This document shows positions 31,339-39,833 of a stretch of 52,394 bases of DNA, one piece after another. The first letter of the stretch is position 1. Each line of letters opens with the position of its first letter. A program made the translations under genes and the position numbers. The stretch comes from a virus. The stretch is taken from positions 1-52,394 of the IMG/VR virus record IMGVR_UViG_3300037189_013052, one strand, 5' to 3'. The notes under the pieces are model-generated. The model was not told where the DNA came from, made no database searches, and saw nothing but the letters and a program-made list of their open reading frames with translations.

Positions 31339-31507
31339 TCGAGGCGTGAAGCACGGACGCGACCTTGTGCGCCTGGCCCTGCGGCAGATTCACCGCCGCA
31401 TCGCGCAGCGCCTGCCGGGTCGCGTCTTCATCGCGGGCGCTGACCGAAGCGTGGAGCAGCAGGAACGCCTGCAGGTCTTGCGGAAGTGCAGTGTTGTGGT
31501 TGGGCAT
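31298..31507 (-). CDS. 69-residue hypothetical protein divergent to cyAbrB
   Basis: From ATG 31507: MPNHNTALPQDLQAFLLLHA, then an Arg/Ala helical part and ASISGGGRLWLSRMA. The codon use and helix pattern look genuine. The start lies inside the promoter of the cyAbrB gene, so the two could be co-regulated. Longer minus-strand extensions are antisense to cyAbrB and were not accepted. Confidence 0.45.
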   Translation of the reverse strand: MPNHNTALPQDLQAFLLLHASVSARDEDATRQALRDAAVNLPQGQAHKVASVLHASISGGGRLWLSRMA

Positions 31508-31522
31508 CTGCAGCGGTAGAAT
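31494..31522 (+). promoter_or_regulatory. promoter of cyAbrB gene
   Basis: -35 TTGTGG (31494-31499), 17-base spacer, -10 TAGAAT (31517-31522). One of the clearest sigma-70-type promoters in the window. It sits 25 bases before ATG 31547. Confidence 0.7.
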
Positions 31523-31546
31523 CGGTGCTCCCCCACTCTGCAGCAA

Positions 31547-31939
31547 ATGCTCACCGGATCGGAACTGCTGGCCAAGGTCAAGGAACTCGGCCAAGCACCC
31601 CGCGATCAGATCGCCATCGCCTGCGGCTACGTCAACAAAGCCGGCAAGCCTGCCTTCACCGCCTTCTTTGAAGCGCTGAATGCTGCCCATGGCCTGGCCC
31701 TCGCGCCTGCCACCAGCACCCGCAAGCCTCGCGCTGGCAAGCCCCTGTCCTGGAATGTCGCGGTCAGCAAAACCGGTGTCATCCCGATCAGCGCCGGCTA
31801 CTCCGCCCTGCTGGGCCTCGCTGCCGGTGATCGGGTGGACATCCGTCACGATGGCGACAGCATCGTGCTGACCAAATCGACCGCGCCTGTGGTTGTCACT
31901 GCGGCGCCTGAGGTGGTTCGCGAACTGGTCGCTGCCTGA
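31547..31939 (+). CDS. cyAbrB-family transcriptional regulator
   Basis: A 130-residue protein. The N-terminal part (MLTGSELLAKVKELGQAPRD, QIAIACGYVNKAGKPAFTAF) is the cyanobacterial AbrB-like domain. Residues about 70-112 (VIPISAGYSALLGLAAGDRV DIRHDG) fit the swapped-hairpin AbrB DNA-binding fold. In cyanobacteria cyAbrB proteins are global regulators of nitrogen and carbon genes and act opposite to NtcA. A phage copy could reset host metabolism or take part in lysogeny control. It has its own promoter and lies in opposite sense to the late operon. Confidence 0.85.
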   Translation: MLTGSELLAKVKELGQAPRDQIAIACGYVNKAGKPAFTAFFEALNAAHGLALAPATSTRKPRAGKPLSWNVAVSKTGVIPISAGYSALLGLAAGDRVDIRHDGDSIVLTKSTAPVVVTAAPEVVRELVAA

Positions 31940-32209
31940 TCACGGCTGCGCTGATCCTTCCCCGGTTCCGACCCGGTCACCCAGAAGGATCAGCGATTGC
32001 CGAACTTCATCCGCGATCCGCCGGTCCTTGTCGCTCATGGGCCGGCCGATCATTTCCGTCGTCACCTCTGCCGCCTGTCCAAGGTTGTCGCAGTTCTCGA
32101 TTCGATGGTGCCAGCGCACCATGTCTTGTGGCTGCAGATAGGTGCTGGCAGCTTCAAGCATCGCGTCGAAGCTCTCGCGTATTGCTTTGTCGGTTAGGTC
32201 AATGGCCAT
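31940..32209 (-). CDS. 89-residue helical hypothetical protein
   Basis: A helical protein (AIRESFDAMLEAASTYLQPQ, HRIENCDNLGQAAEVTTEMI) placed downstream of the MuF gene but with its own -10 element. It is exactly convergent with cyAbrB, with no gap between the two stops. Function unknown. Confidence 0.6.
   Translation of the reverse strand: MAIDLTDKAIRESFDAMLEAASTYLQPQDMVRWHHRIENCDNLGQAAEVTTEMIGRPMSDKDRRIADEVRQSLILLGDRVGTGEGSAQP
31949..31995. terminator. inverted repeat between convergent genes
   Basis: Perfect arms CGCTGATCCTT (31949-31959) and AAGGATCAGCG (31985-31995) enclose a GC-rich loop of 25 bases. It starts ten bases after the cyAbrB stop, within the 3' end of the convergent gene. 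Bidirectional termination is possible; there is no U-run. Confidence 0.45.
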
Positions 32210-32238
32210 GGCGTGGTGGTTGGAGCGAGTGCTTACAC

Positions 32239-32244
32239 ATCATA
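32239..32244 (-). promoter_or_regulatory. -10 element for gene at 32209
   Basis: TATGAT on the minus strand in an AT-rich stretch, 29 bases before the start. The matching -35 is weak. Confidence 0.35.
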
Positions 32245-32246
32245 CC

Positions 32247-35200
32247 TCATCCGAATAAAGATTCCTGCCCTGGCGCTTCAGGTGGCAGTGTAGGTGGCGC
32301 ACCGGGAATCACGCTCAACACTTCACGCACAGCATCAGAGATTTCACCGCGTAGTTGCTGCTGAATCTGTTGTCGCTCCTGGGCCGATTTCGCATCCATG
32401 ATGGCCCTTGCGCCGCGGTCAAGGGCCTGGCTAACAGGGCTGGAGAGATTCTTCATCTGATCAAACACAGCTAGCACTCGCTCAACCTCGGCAGACGCCT
32501 CGCGATTAGCCGCGGTATCCACCTGGCTGCCGGCTTTCCGAAGTGCCTGCTCTGCCCTACTGGTCGAGAGCGTCTTGAATAGGGACTTGTCCTCCAGTAG
32601 CTCATCCCGCATGGACCTGGTGACGTCTGCGCGACTGAGCTTAAATCGCTCCGCGTCCGGGTCGTTGAACAGCTCCAAGGTCGAACCCTGCTGCATCGAT
32701 GCTTTCTCAGCGGCTACCAACTCGCGCACAACGTCAGCGCTTGCCGTTGGACGCCTGGCCAGGATGCTGGCAACGTTGCGCATGCCCTGCGAGTCCAAGC
32801 CGGCTCCACCAATCTGCGAAGCCTTCTCGATCCCAATCGTTTCATTCACGACAGCCGACCAGAGATCATCTGGCAGGCTGGCAAGGTTGGCACCATCGCG
32901 TGCCGCGGCTTTCTTTAAGGGGATACCCATCGCCTGCATGTCCGCAGCGGTGTAACCCTTCTCACGCATGAACTTTGCCGCATCGATAGCCGTGCCTTGA
33001 CCTTCGGCGATGTTGGCCAATGCGCCCATGGCCCTGGCTTCTGCCGCATCGGATGCGTTGATGTAGCGAACGCTCACCGCGTCAGCGCCAAGGCGACTTG
33101 CAGCCGCCAGTCTATTGTGACCGTTGATGACATAGGTCTGACCATTGGCCGGATCCTTCCAGACGCTGATCACGCCGGCTAAGGTCGGGTCGTATCTGCT
33201 GACCCCCTCCAGGCTGCCGACTTCCCCAGTCTTGGCATCGGTGGCTGCTTTGTACTGGAAGCGCTCCGCATCAGCTCGCACCTGATCGGGCCGCAGTGAT
33301 CCAATGGATCCAGCCTTTGCGGTTGTCGGATCCAGTAGCCGGGTCGGCAGCTTGCTGAGTGTCAGGTCTGCCGGCTTGGCCGCCAGCTCCAGTTCAGGCG
33401 GTTCAGCCAGCTGCCCGGCACGCTTGGCTTTCAGGTCGGCAACACTGCGCAGCATGCCCTTACTGCTGCCGGCCATTCGCGCCACTTCGCGATCAATGGC
33501 AGCATTCACCAGAGCATTGCCGTCCTTAGTGGCCTGCGCCTTAGCTGATCGGGTCGGCGCATCTTGAACAGCGGCAGCTGCATCGTTCATTGCCTTCGCA
33601 ATGGCGCTGCTGGGTTGATTCTTGAGCAGATCAAACACATCGGACCGTGAGCGAGCCTCAGCCGCCTTGATCTGCGCCTGCTGCACGTCGATCTTGTTAC
33701 CCTTTGCCGCCAGCACATCGGCTTTGCCCGCCGCCTTATCTAGAACGCGAATCTCTCGGTTCTGCTCGGCTCGCAGCTTGGCCGCAAGCTCAGCCCTTTC
33801 GATCATGGTTGAGGTTTCAACCTGGCTAGTACCGAATAGGGTTGACTCTTCCCGCACTCGCGCCTTGCTGGCTCGCGCTGCCTGCAGAACTTCATCCAAG
33901 GTTGCGGAGCTCATGGACGGCTTACCCTGCAGCACCTTGTAGGCATCGGCCATCTGACCTTGCGTCAGGCCGCTGCGACCAATCGCGGCACCGTGCTCAA
34001 TCGAGAGGCGACCTTCTGCCGCCGCCGAGAATATGAAATCGGGAAGTTCCGCAAGTGCTGCACCGTTTCGCGCTACAGAGCCCTTGAGGTTCAAGCCCTG
34101 AGCAAGCATGTCCTTTGCCCGTTGGCCGGTGTCCCGCATGAACTTTGCCGCATCGATTGCGGTGCCATCTCCATTGGCGATGTTCTGCTTAGCGCCAATC
34201 GCTCTTGCTTCGGCAGCGGTTTTAGCCTCGATGTTCAGCACCGGCACCTGGCCGGCACCTAGCTTGTTCGCTAACGCCAGCCGGTTATGGCCATTGATGA
34301 CATAGGTCTGGCCGTTCGCCGGATCCTTCCAGACTGACAGGACGCCAGCTAGATCCTCGTTCCACTTCTGCACGCCGCGCAGACTGCCAACCTCACCGGT
34401 TTCGCTGTTGGCGCCGACCTTGTACTGAAAGCGGGCCGGGTCAGCCTTGATGTCAGAGGTTTTCATCCGCGAAACCCGGTCAATCATCGGCGGGCCCTGC
34501 TGATCTCGCGGCGCCGTAGGCGTAGGCGGCATGGCGCCCATTGGGGACTCTCCTTTGCCGAACAGCGGCACCGACTCCCCCAGCGATTGCGGATTCTTCG
34601 GATACAGCCGCTTCTCTGATGCTGTTGGTGTTCGCAAGGCTCGGGCCAGATCAGCTCGGGCCTTTGCCATGTCTGGCCCCTGCTGCTGCAGCTTGAGGAT
34701 CTTTGCGTCCATCGCATCGATCAGGTCAGGATCCTTTAGCCGGGCCCGTTGCGCCTGCAGGCCCTCCAGTTGGGAGCGGTGCTGGCCCTCGGCGAAGGCT
34801 TCAACGCCACGCTCATGCTCCGCCTGCCAGCGCTCGTTGTCGAGCAGCACGGCGCGGCTATCCGGGTCTCTTTCCTGCACCGCTTCATCGGCGACAGGAA
34901 CCACGACGCAGCGGCAGCGAGGATGCCACGGCACCGGCACCCGATCGATCGGATACACCCGCCCATTGCGGCTCGCGCAGGTCGGGCAGGTCCGCTCATC
35001 ATTGCTGGCCAGCACCCGGACGTAGCTGTAGCCCTGCTGCCGGCTGCGGGTCAGTGTGCCCTGTGTGTAGGCGGTGGCCAGCTCAGAGCGGGCGATCAGC
35101 GCTGCCCGCTGCTCCAGGCCCAACCTCTGGGTGATGCCGTTCGGATCCTTGGCACCGCGGAGTGCCTGGCGGATCGAGGTTTCCAGCCGGCTCGGGCCCC

Positions 35201-35741
35201 AGCCGCGAGTCGCACCTTCGCCCACGATCTGCGCCAGCTGATCACGAAACCGGGCCGTCTCGCCCTGGATGTAAGCGCTGGTGGTGGTTGCCGCGGCACG
35301 GATCGCCAAGGGATCAGCGCCAGCAAACGGCACCTCTGCCGGCGGCCGGCCGACCATGGTCATCAGCTGCTGGCCCAGATCACCGCCAAGCTGGGCGGCT
35401 TCGCGCAGGTCGCGCTCGTAGGCCACCGTCCATTGGCGCAGTTCTTCCTCGCCCATGAACTGCTGAGCGTCCAAGGTGATCGCCCGGAACTTCGCCGTCG
35501 CTTCGGCTGCCGAGTAGGCGCCAGGCCGGCGGATCGGGTTACGGGCCGGGTCGTAGCCCTGCGGACCCAGCACGTCGATGTAGCTGGCGTAGTGGCGCTT
35601 CAGGTCAACCAGGACGTTCTGAAGAGAGCGCCGCAGCATGAGCACGGTATTTCGTGCGCTGCGGCGCTCCAGCAGGTCCAGGGCTTTGGCGTAATCGTCA
35701 GCGACACCAACCAGTCGCCGTGGCCCTGGAGTCTGCGTCAC
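32247..35741 (-). CDS. MuF-type head morphogenesis protein fused to two ParB-like domains
   Basis: A 1164-residue protein. Residues about 130-285 are the SPP1 gp7/Mu F minor head domain, ending in the zinc-like motif Cys252-Cys255-His273-Cys276-Cys278. Then come two related units of about 250 residues (from about 426 and about 816). Both start FQYK...TGEVGSLxGV and contain the identical VWKDPANGQTYVINGHNRLA, a ParB/Srx-type nucleotide-binding motif, followed by IDAAKFMR and a helical tail. This matches the phage polyvalent protein pattern, in which MuF proteins carry effector domains into the host with the DNA. Partner of the portal. Confidence 0.85.
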   Translation of the reverse strand: MTQTPGPRRLVGVADDYAKALDLLERRSARNTVLMLRRSLQNVLVDLKRHYASYIDVLGPQGYDPARNPIRRPGAYSAAEATAKFRAITLDAQQFMGEEELRQWTVAYERDLREAAQLGGDLGQQLMTMVGRPPAEVPFAGADPLAIRAAATTTSAYIQGETARFRDQLAQIVGEGATRGWGPSRLETSIRQALRGAKDPNGITQRLGLEQRAALIARSELATAYTQGTLTRSRQQGYSYVRVLASNDERTCPTCASRNGRVYPIDRVPVPWHPRCRCVVVPVADEAVQERDPDSRAVLLDNERWQAEHERGVEAFAEGQHRSQLEGLQAQRARLKDPDLIDAMDAKILKLQQQGPDMAKARADLARALRTPTASEKRLYPKNPQSLGESVPLFGKGESPMGAMPPTPTAPRDQQGPPMIDRVSRMKTSDIKADPARFQYKVGANSETGEVGSLRGVQKWNEDLAGVLSVWKDPANGQTYVINGHNRLALANKLGAGQVPVLNIEAKTAAEARAIGAKQNIANGDGTAIDAAKFMRDTGQRAKDMLAQGLNLKGSVARNGAALAELPDFIFSAAAEGRLSIEHGAAIGRSGLTQGQMADAYKVLQGKPSMSSATLDEVLQAARASKARVREESTLFGTSQVETSTMIERAELAAKLRAEQNREIRVLDKAAGKADVLAAKGNKIDVQQAQIKAAEARSRSDVFDLLKNQPSSAIAKAMNDAAAAVQDAPTRSAKAQATKDGNALVNAAIDREVARMAGSSKGMLRSVADLKAKRAGQLAEPPELELAAKPADLTLSKLPTRLLDPTTAKAGSIGSLRPDQVRADAERFQYKAATDAKTGEVGSLEGVSRYDPTLAGVISVWKDPANGQTYVINGHNRLAAASRLGADAVSVRYINASDAAEARAMGALANIAEGQGTAIDAAKFMREKGYTAADMQAMGIPLKKAAARDGANLASLPDDLWSAVVNETIGIEKASQIGGAGLDSQGMRNVASILARRPTASADVVRELVAAEKASMQQGSTLELFNDPDAERFKLSRADVTRSMRDELLEDKSLFKTLSTSRAEQALRKAGSQVDTAANREASAEVERVLAVFDQMKNLSSPVSQALDRGARAIMDAKSAQERQQIQQQLRGEISDAVREVLSVIPGAPPTLPPEAPGQESLFG

Positions 35742-35920
35742 TCGGCTTCAGCCTCTTCGTCTTCGTCTTCGTCTTCATCACCTTCGAGGGCTTCGGCAAG
35801 CAGGCCAGCTTCAACCAACCGGACGGCGCCGATCAGCTCGAACACGGACAGCTCATCGTCAAGGCTCGATTGATCAGCGATCGTGTCGAGCAGCGCTTCG
35901 TAAACGGATTCAGCAGACAT
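35738..35920 (-). CDS. 60-residue acidic protein
   Basis: Helical start (SAESVYEALLDTIADQSSLD, ELIGAVRLVEAGLLAEALEG) and a polyacidic end (EDEDEDEEAEAE). It lies between portal and MuF, and its stop overlaps the MuF start. Possibly a chaperone for one of these or a DNA mimic. Confidence 0.65.
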   Translation of the reverse strand: MSAESVYEALLDTIADQSSLDDELSVFELIGAVRLVEAGLLAEALEGDEDEDEDEEAEAE

Positions 35921-35941
35921 GGTGGAGATGCCAGGGGCGGC

Positions 35942-35953
35942 TTAGGTTTCCGG
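35942..35953 (-). repeat. start-associated 12-mer (acidic gene)
   Basis: CCGGAAACCTAA, perfect copy, 21 bases before ATG 35920; its TAA is the stop codon of the portal gene. Confidence 0.7.
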
Positions 35954-37423
35954 GTCCAGCGGCAATGGCGGCAGGCCGCCCAGGTCATTCAGCCCTATCG
36001 GATCCGCCGGCTCGGGTCGCTCCTGTTGGATCCGCTCCAGCTCATCGTCCACGCTGGTGGTTCCCTTGACCACACCGGCCCGCTGCAGCTCTTCGATTGC
36101 GGAGCGCTGGCTGATCAGCTCCGCACCACCGGCCAGCTGCTGCAGTTGCGCAATATCGGCCGGCTCCAGGGGCCGCTCATAGAGGCTGGCATTCATCTGC
36201 AGGCCAGCGCCAGCCTGCAGAGTCTCACCGGTGAACAGCACCCAAATCGCCATGAGCGATTGCATGGCCGAGGCTTTGCGTTGCGCGATGCGGATGATCG
36301 TGCTCTCGGTCTGCGCCGACTCCAGCCCCGCCTGTGTGGCCGTCTTGGTGGCCTGGCCATCGCCGTAGAGAAAGCCCAACGTCTGGCGGCTGATCAGCTT
36401 CTCCACCTCTGCGATCTGCGCCCGCTGCTCCGCCAGGCTGGACGCTGAGGGTTCGGCAAAGGTGAAGGAACCGCCGGGCTCCAGATCCACCACGCTGTTG
36501 GGCCCCAGAACCAACGGTCGCCGTGCTTCACCTGGCGCCGGTGGTGCGGCACCAATCCGCACCGGCACTGGCAGAGCACAGCGGTGGGTTTTCTCGCGCA
36601 GATCGGAGCGCTGCTGGAAGTGCTCGATTGAATGCTCCACCACCTGGCGCAGGGGCAGATCGCCTTGCCCGAAGCCGCTTTGATCGCTGCTGTACCAAAC
36701 CACCGGCACGATCGGCAGCGGCTGGCCATTGGCACCTAGGTACTGGCCTTGATCCACCATCACGGCGGTCAGGTCATTGGAGGCGTTGCGCTCAATCTCA
36801 AACAGCATCCATTCCCCGCGGCCGATCACCCGGTAGCGAGGCGTCATCTTGGTGCCGAAGTCGCCGTCCGGTTCTTCGCTCAGCTCCAGCAGCGTCACCC
36901 GCTCCAGGCTCTCGACACCATCGGTGACCGACACGCGCCAGTTCAAAACCTTGGATCGCGCCCGGGCCAGCAGGTAAGGCCGGCGGCCCATGGCGGTCTC
37001 TTCGGCGGCGCTACCGGGCAGGCCATCAGGCATCTCGACGCAGAGCGCTACGCCACCATCGCGCAGCATCCACGCATCGATCTGCTGCCACCAGGCGGTC
37101 AGGCTGTTGCCCTCTAGGTCGATGTTATCGGCGGCGGCTTCCAGGCTGTCGGGCGGATCCTTGAGGCTGAACTTCGACAGCACACCAGCGAAGGCGTGAA
37201 CGGAAGCGCGAAAGAAGTCGGCAAAGGTCGAGCGCGACAGCCGGGCCTTGTAGGCATCATCCGGCTCCTTCGCTTCCTGCGGCAGATACCGATCCTTGCA
37301 ACCCCGCAAGCAGTGGAACGCATCATGCGCCCGCGTCAGATCTTCGGCCAGCTCCCGTAGCGCCGGATGCCGGTAGCTGGGCAGCGAGGCATCGTTATCA
37401 GGTGCGTCAATCTCCAGCTTCAC
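35942..37423 (-). CDS. portal protein (DUF4055 type)
   Basis: A 493-residue protein from GTG 37423. It fits DUF4055 portals: N-terminal LPSYRHPALRELAEDLTRAH, wing region with SLTAWWQQIDAWMLRDGG, strand-rich stem with IVPVVWYSSDQSGFGQGDLP and a helical crown with SRQTLGFLYGDGQATKTATQ. Forms the dodecameric DNA gate at one vertex. Encoded between sigma and MuF. Confidence 0.85.
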   Translation of the reverse strand: MKLEIDAPDNDASLPSYRHPALRELAEDLTRAHDAFHCLRGCKDRYLPQEAKEPDDAYKARLSRSTFADFFRASVHAFAGVLSKFSLKDPPDSLEAAADNIDLEGNSLTAWWQQIDAWMLRDGGVALCVEMPDGLPGSAAEETAMGRRPYLLARARSKVLNWRVSVTDGVESLERVTLLELSEEPDGDFGTKMTPRYRVIGRGEWMLFEIERNASNDLTAVMVDQGQYLGANGQPLPIVPVVWYSSDQSGFGQGDLPLRQVVEHSIEHFQQRSDLREKTHRCALPVPVRIGAAPPAPGEARRPLVLGPNSVVDLEPGGSFTFAEPSASSLAEQRAQIAEVEKLISRQTLGFLYGDGQATKTATQAGLESAQTESTIIRIAQRKASAMQSLMAIWVLFTGETLQAGAGLQMNASLYERPLEPADIAQLQQLAGGAELISQRSAIEELQRAGVVKGTTSVDDELERIQQERPEPADPIGLNDLGGLPPLPLDPET

Positions 37424-37447
37424 CGGGCCTGCTGCGGGCTTCTGGTT

Positions 37448-37459
37448 TCAGGTTGCCGG
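37448..37459 (-). repeat. start-associated 12-mer (portal gene)
   Basis: CCGGCAACCTGA, perfect copy, 24 bases before the GTG at 37423, between the sigma stop and the portal start. Confidence 0.7.
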
Positions 37460-37461
37460 AA

Positions 37462-38307
37462 TCAACTCACCAACAGTCCCAGCTGCACCGCCGCCTGATC
37501 CAGCTCCCGCCTGCTGCGCTTCACCCGGACCTTCGGCTCTACCGGCACCGATTGCACCTCCAGCAGGGCCAGCTGCAGGATCTCCGACAGCCGGCGGCCC
37601 TGCAATAGGGCTTTCAATCGGCCGTGATACTGCAGGATCGGCCCCTGCGGGAATGCCAGCCGCCGAGGCTGGGCCCACCAGTTGAGTAGCAGGCCGCGAT
37701 CGGCAGGGTGCATGTTCTCCCATGCGTTGGCTACCAGCTGCTGCAGCGGGGCCAGCCGGTCGATCTCCAGCTCCGGCATATCGCACGCATCGGCGCCGTG
37801 CAGGTCATCGAGGCAGCTGACGCCGGTCATGGCACCCAGCATCTCGGCCAGCTCGGTGATGCTCATCCCCGCCTGCTCTGCGACCTGCTCTGCGCTCACG
37901 TCCGGGTCAGCCATGAGGCGTTGAACCTTGCCCCACTGCTCCCTCCATTTCGTGGGGAACTTGATCGTGTGGCCCTTATCCCGGAACCAGTGCAGGATCT
38001 CACCGGTGACGAATGGGCAGATCACCGTGGAGATCGCATAGGGCTTGCCATTGGCCGGGTTCACCCGCTCCGGGTCATACCGCCGGCAGCCGCGGATCAG
38101 CCCCACATAGGCGACTGCTTCCAGGTCGTCGTAGGGCTGGCCGGTCTTGCGATGGAACCGCCAAGCTGCCTGCCGGGCCAGGCCAAGGTTCGCCGCGATC
38201 AGATCCTCTGAGCCAGCCGTAGGCGCCGGGAACCCGGTCACAGTGTCAGCCATCGCCTGCGGCTCAGCGCGAGGCTTGCGGCGGCGCGTGGGGGTTGTGG
38301 TGGTCAT
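37462..38307 (-). CDS. sigma-70 family RNA polymerase sigma factor
   Basis: A 281-residue protein. Region 2 is clear: DLIAANLGLARQAAWRFHRK, DDLEAVAYVGLIRGCRRYDP and FVTGEILHWFRDKG. Region 3 follows (TIKFPTKWREQWGKVQRLMA and SAEQVAEQAGMSITELAEML), as in group 3 (SigF/SigB-like) factors. Canonical region 4 is not obvious; the last 90 residues are helical and end in a basic segment. It lies between large terminase and portal, so it would be made with the first late genes and could direct the rest. Start overlaps the terminase stop. Confidence 0.8.
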   Translation of the reverse strand: MTTTTPTRRRKPRAEPQAMADTVTGFPAPTAGSEDLIAANLGLARQAAWRFHRKTGQPYDDLEAVAYVGLIRGCRRYDPERVNPANGKPYAISTVICPFVTGEILHWFRDKGHTIKFPTKWREQWGKVQRLMADPDVSAEQVAEQAGMSITELAEMLGAMTGVSCLDDLHGADACDMPELEIDRLAPLQQLVANAWENMHPADRGLLLNWWAQPRRLAFPQGPILQYHGRLKALLQGRRLSEILQLALLEVQSVPVEPKVRVKRSRRELDQAAVQLGLLVS

Positions 38308-39833
38308 CGGAACCCCGGCACAGCCGCCAGTGGCCGGGCAGGCTTGCGGAAGGTGTCGGCATCAGCGAACGGATCCATCGCAGCGGTGTCGCTGCTGTGG
38401 CCGTAGTGAGCGGTGCTGACGCGCATAGGGCCGGTGCCGGCGATGTAGTTGATCGCTTGGGTGGTGCTGTCCACCAGATCATCGTGCGCAGCGCTGGGGA
38501 ATGCCAGCAGCTGATCAACGTAGGTGCGCAGCCATGGCGCACCCTGCGGCAGCCAGACCCGGCCCTGCTCGAACTGTGGCGCCGCGGCATTGGCCCGGGC
38601 CGCCTTGCCCCCGAGGGGCCGCACAGCGCGGATGCTGTAGCCGGCCGCCGTGCGCTTCAGGGTGTCGATCACGGCCGGGCCGTTGGCGGCATCCTCCACC
38701 AGCAGCTCCGCAAAGCGCCAGCGCTGCCAGGCGCCTTCGATCGCGGTGACGGTGGCCGTGAACCCCATCCGCCGGTGCGTGATGTCAAGCAGGTAGAGCC
38801 CCTCGGGCCGCTGTCCCCAGATCGTGAGCGCGACGAAGTCGCTGTTGCTCGCGTCCTTGAACGTGCAGTCGATCGATGCCAGTAGCCGGGTCCAGCCGGT
38901 CGGCGGCAGCTTCTCAGGGTCGAAGTACCGCAACCATTCGCGGGTGAAGATCGCGCCACCGGCCAGGGTTGGCCGCTGCTGATAGAGCGCTTGCCACCAG
39001 CGGGAAGCGGATGAGGCGCGGATCTGCTCCAGCCGGTCGAGGGGGAAGCGTTCCGGGCATAGCGGCTCACCAGCCTGCCGCCAGTCGGGGATCACGCTGC
39101 AGGAGGTCGGCAGCGCCAGCGACTGCTCACCGGCGATGGCCGGCAGGTCCACCACGGTCCAGGCTTCAGGCCGCTCGGTGGTGGCCTCGCGCTCCAGCAG
39201 AAAGCCGGTCAGGTCGTCGAGGTGCCAACGGGTCTGGATCACCACCTGCGCCGCGCCAGGTTCCGCCCGTGTGGCGAACACCGAATCCCACCAGTCTTGG
39301 GCCCGTTGCCGGTATGTCGGGCTGTCGGCCTCCTGCGCATCCTTCACCGGGTCATCGACGATGCCCAGGCTGTAGCCCCGGCCGGTGGCACCACCGCCGA
39401 CACCCACTGCCCACATGCCACCACCGCCGGTGGTGTTCCAGCGGTTGGTGGCTCGGCTGGCCGCATCGAGGGTGCCGCCGTTCGCCTGGTAGTAGGCGCG
39501 GGCTTCGCGGCTGAAACCTTCGGCCAGCTCAGCGCCGTAGCTGGCCAGGCCCACCCAGCTGGTTGGATGCCGGCGCAGGTAGTAGGCAGGGAACAGGCGA
39601 GAGGCGAGCAGGCTCTTGGTGTGCCGCGGGGGCAACATGATCACCAGCCGGGTCAGGGTGCCGTCTGCCACCTGCTGCAGCAGATCCACCAACACATCAA
39701 CGTGCCGGTAGAACTCAAACGTCGGCGCGACGATGCGGATGAAGTCGCGGAAACTGCCGACGATGCCGCCAGAGGGGCTAGCCATGGCTGCCAACTGCTG
39801 CCGGCAGGCCGCGGCAGCAAAGGCGGTGCTCAT
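38304..39833 (-). CDS. terminase large subunit
   Basis: A 509-residue protein. ATPase motifs are Walker A LPPRHTKS (67-74) and Walker B LGIVDD (156-161). The RNase H-like nuclease domain has Asp322 (LLASIDCTFKD) and the HDD triplet 450-452 (AHDDLVD). It pumps DNA into the procapsid and cuts it. The C-terminal 45 residues are a flexible tail. Overlaps small terminase at the start and sigma at the end. Confidence 0.92.
   Translation of the reverse strand: MSTAFAAAACRQQLAAMASPSGGIVGSFRDFIRIVAPTFEFYRHVDVLVDLLQQVADGTLTRLVIMLPPRHTKSLLASRLFPAYYLRRHPTSWVGLASYGAELAEGFSREARAYYQANGGTLDAASRATNRWNTTGGGGMWAVGVGGGATGRGYSLGIVDDPVKDAQEADSPTYRQRAQDWWDSVFATRAEPGAAQVVIQTRWHLDDLTGFLLEREATTERPEAWTVVDLPAIAGEQSLALPTSCSVIPDWRQAGEPLCPERFPLDRLEQIRASSASRWWQALYQQRPTLAGGAIFTREWLRYFDPEKLPPTGWTRLLASIDCTFKDASNSDFVALTIWGQRPEGLYLLDITHRRMGFTATVTAIEGAWQRWRFAELLVEDAANGPAVIDTLKRTAAGYSIRAVRPLGGKAARANAAAPQFEQGRVWLPQGAPWLRTYVDQLLAFPSAAHDDLVDSTTQAINYIAGTGPMRVSTAHYGHSSDTAAMDPFADADTFRKPARPLAAVPGFR

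Noticed and set aside
31508-31849. Minus-strand extension of the 69-residue frame across cyAbrB
   Set aside because: The extended part is fully antisense to the confident cyAbrB gene; only the part from ATG 31507 was kept.
34749-35873. 374-residue plus-strand frame
   Set aside because: Antisense to the MuF N-terminal region and the acidic gene; no domain seen.
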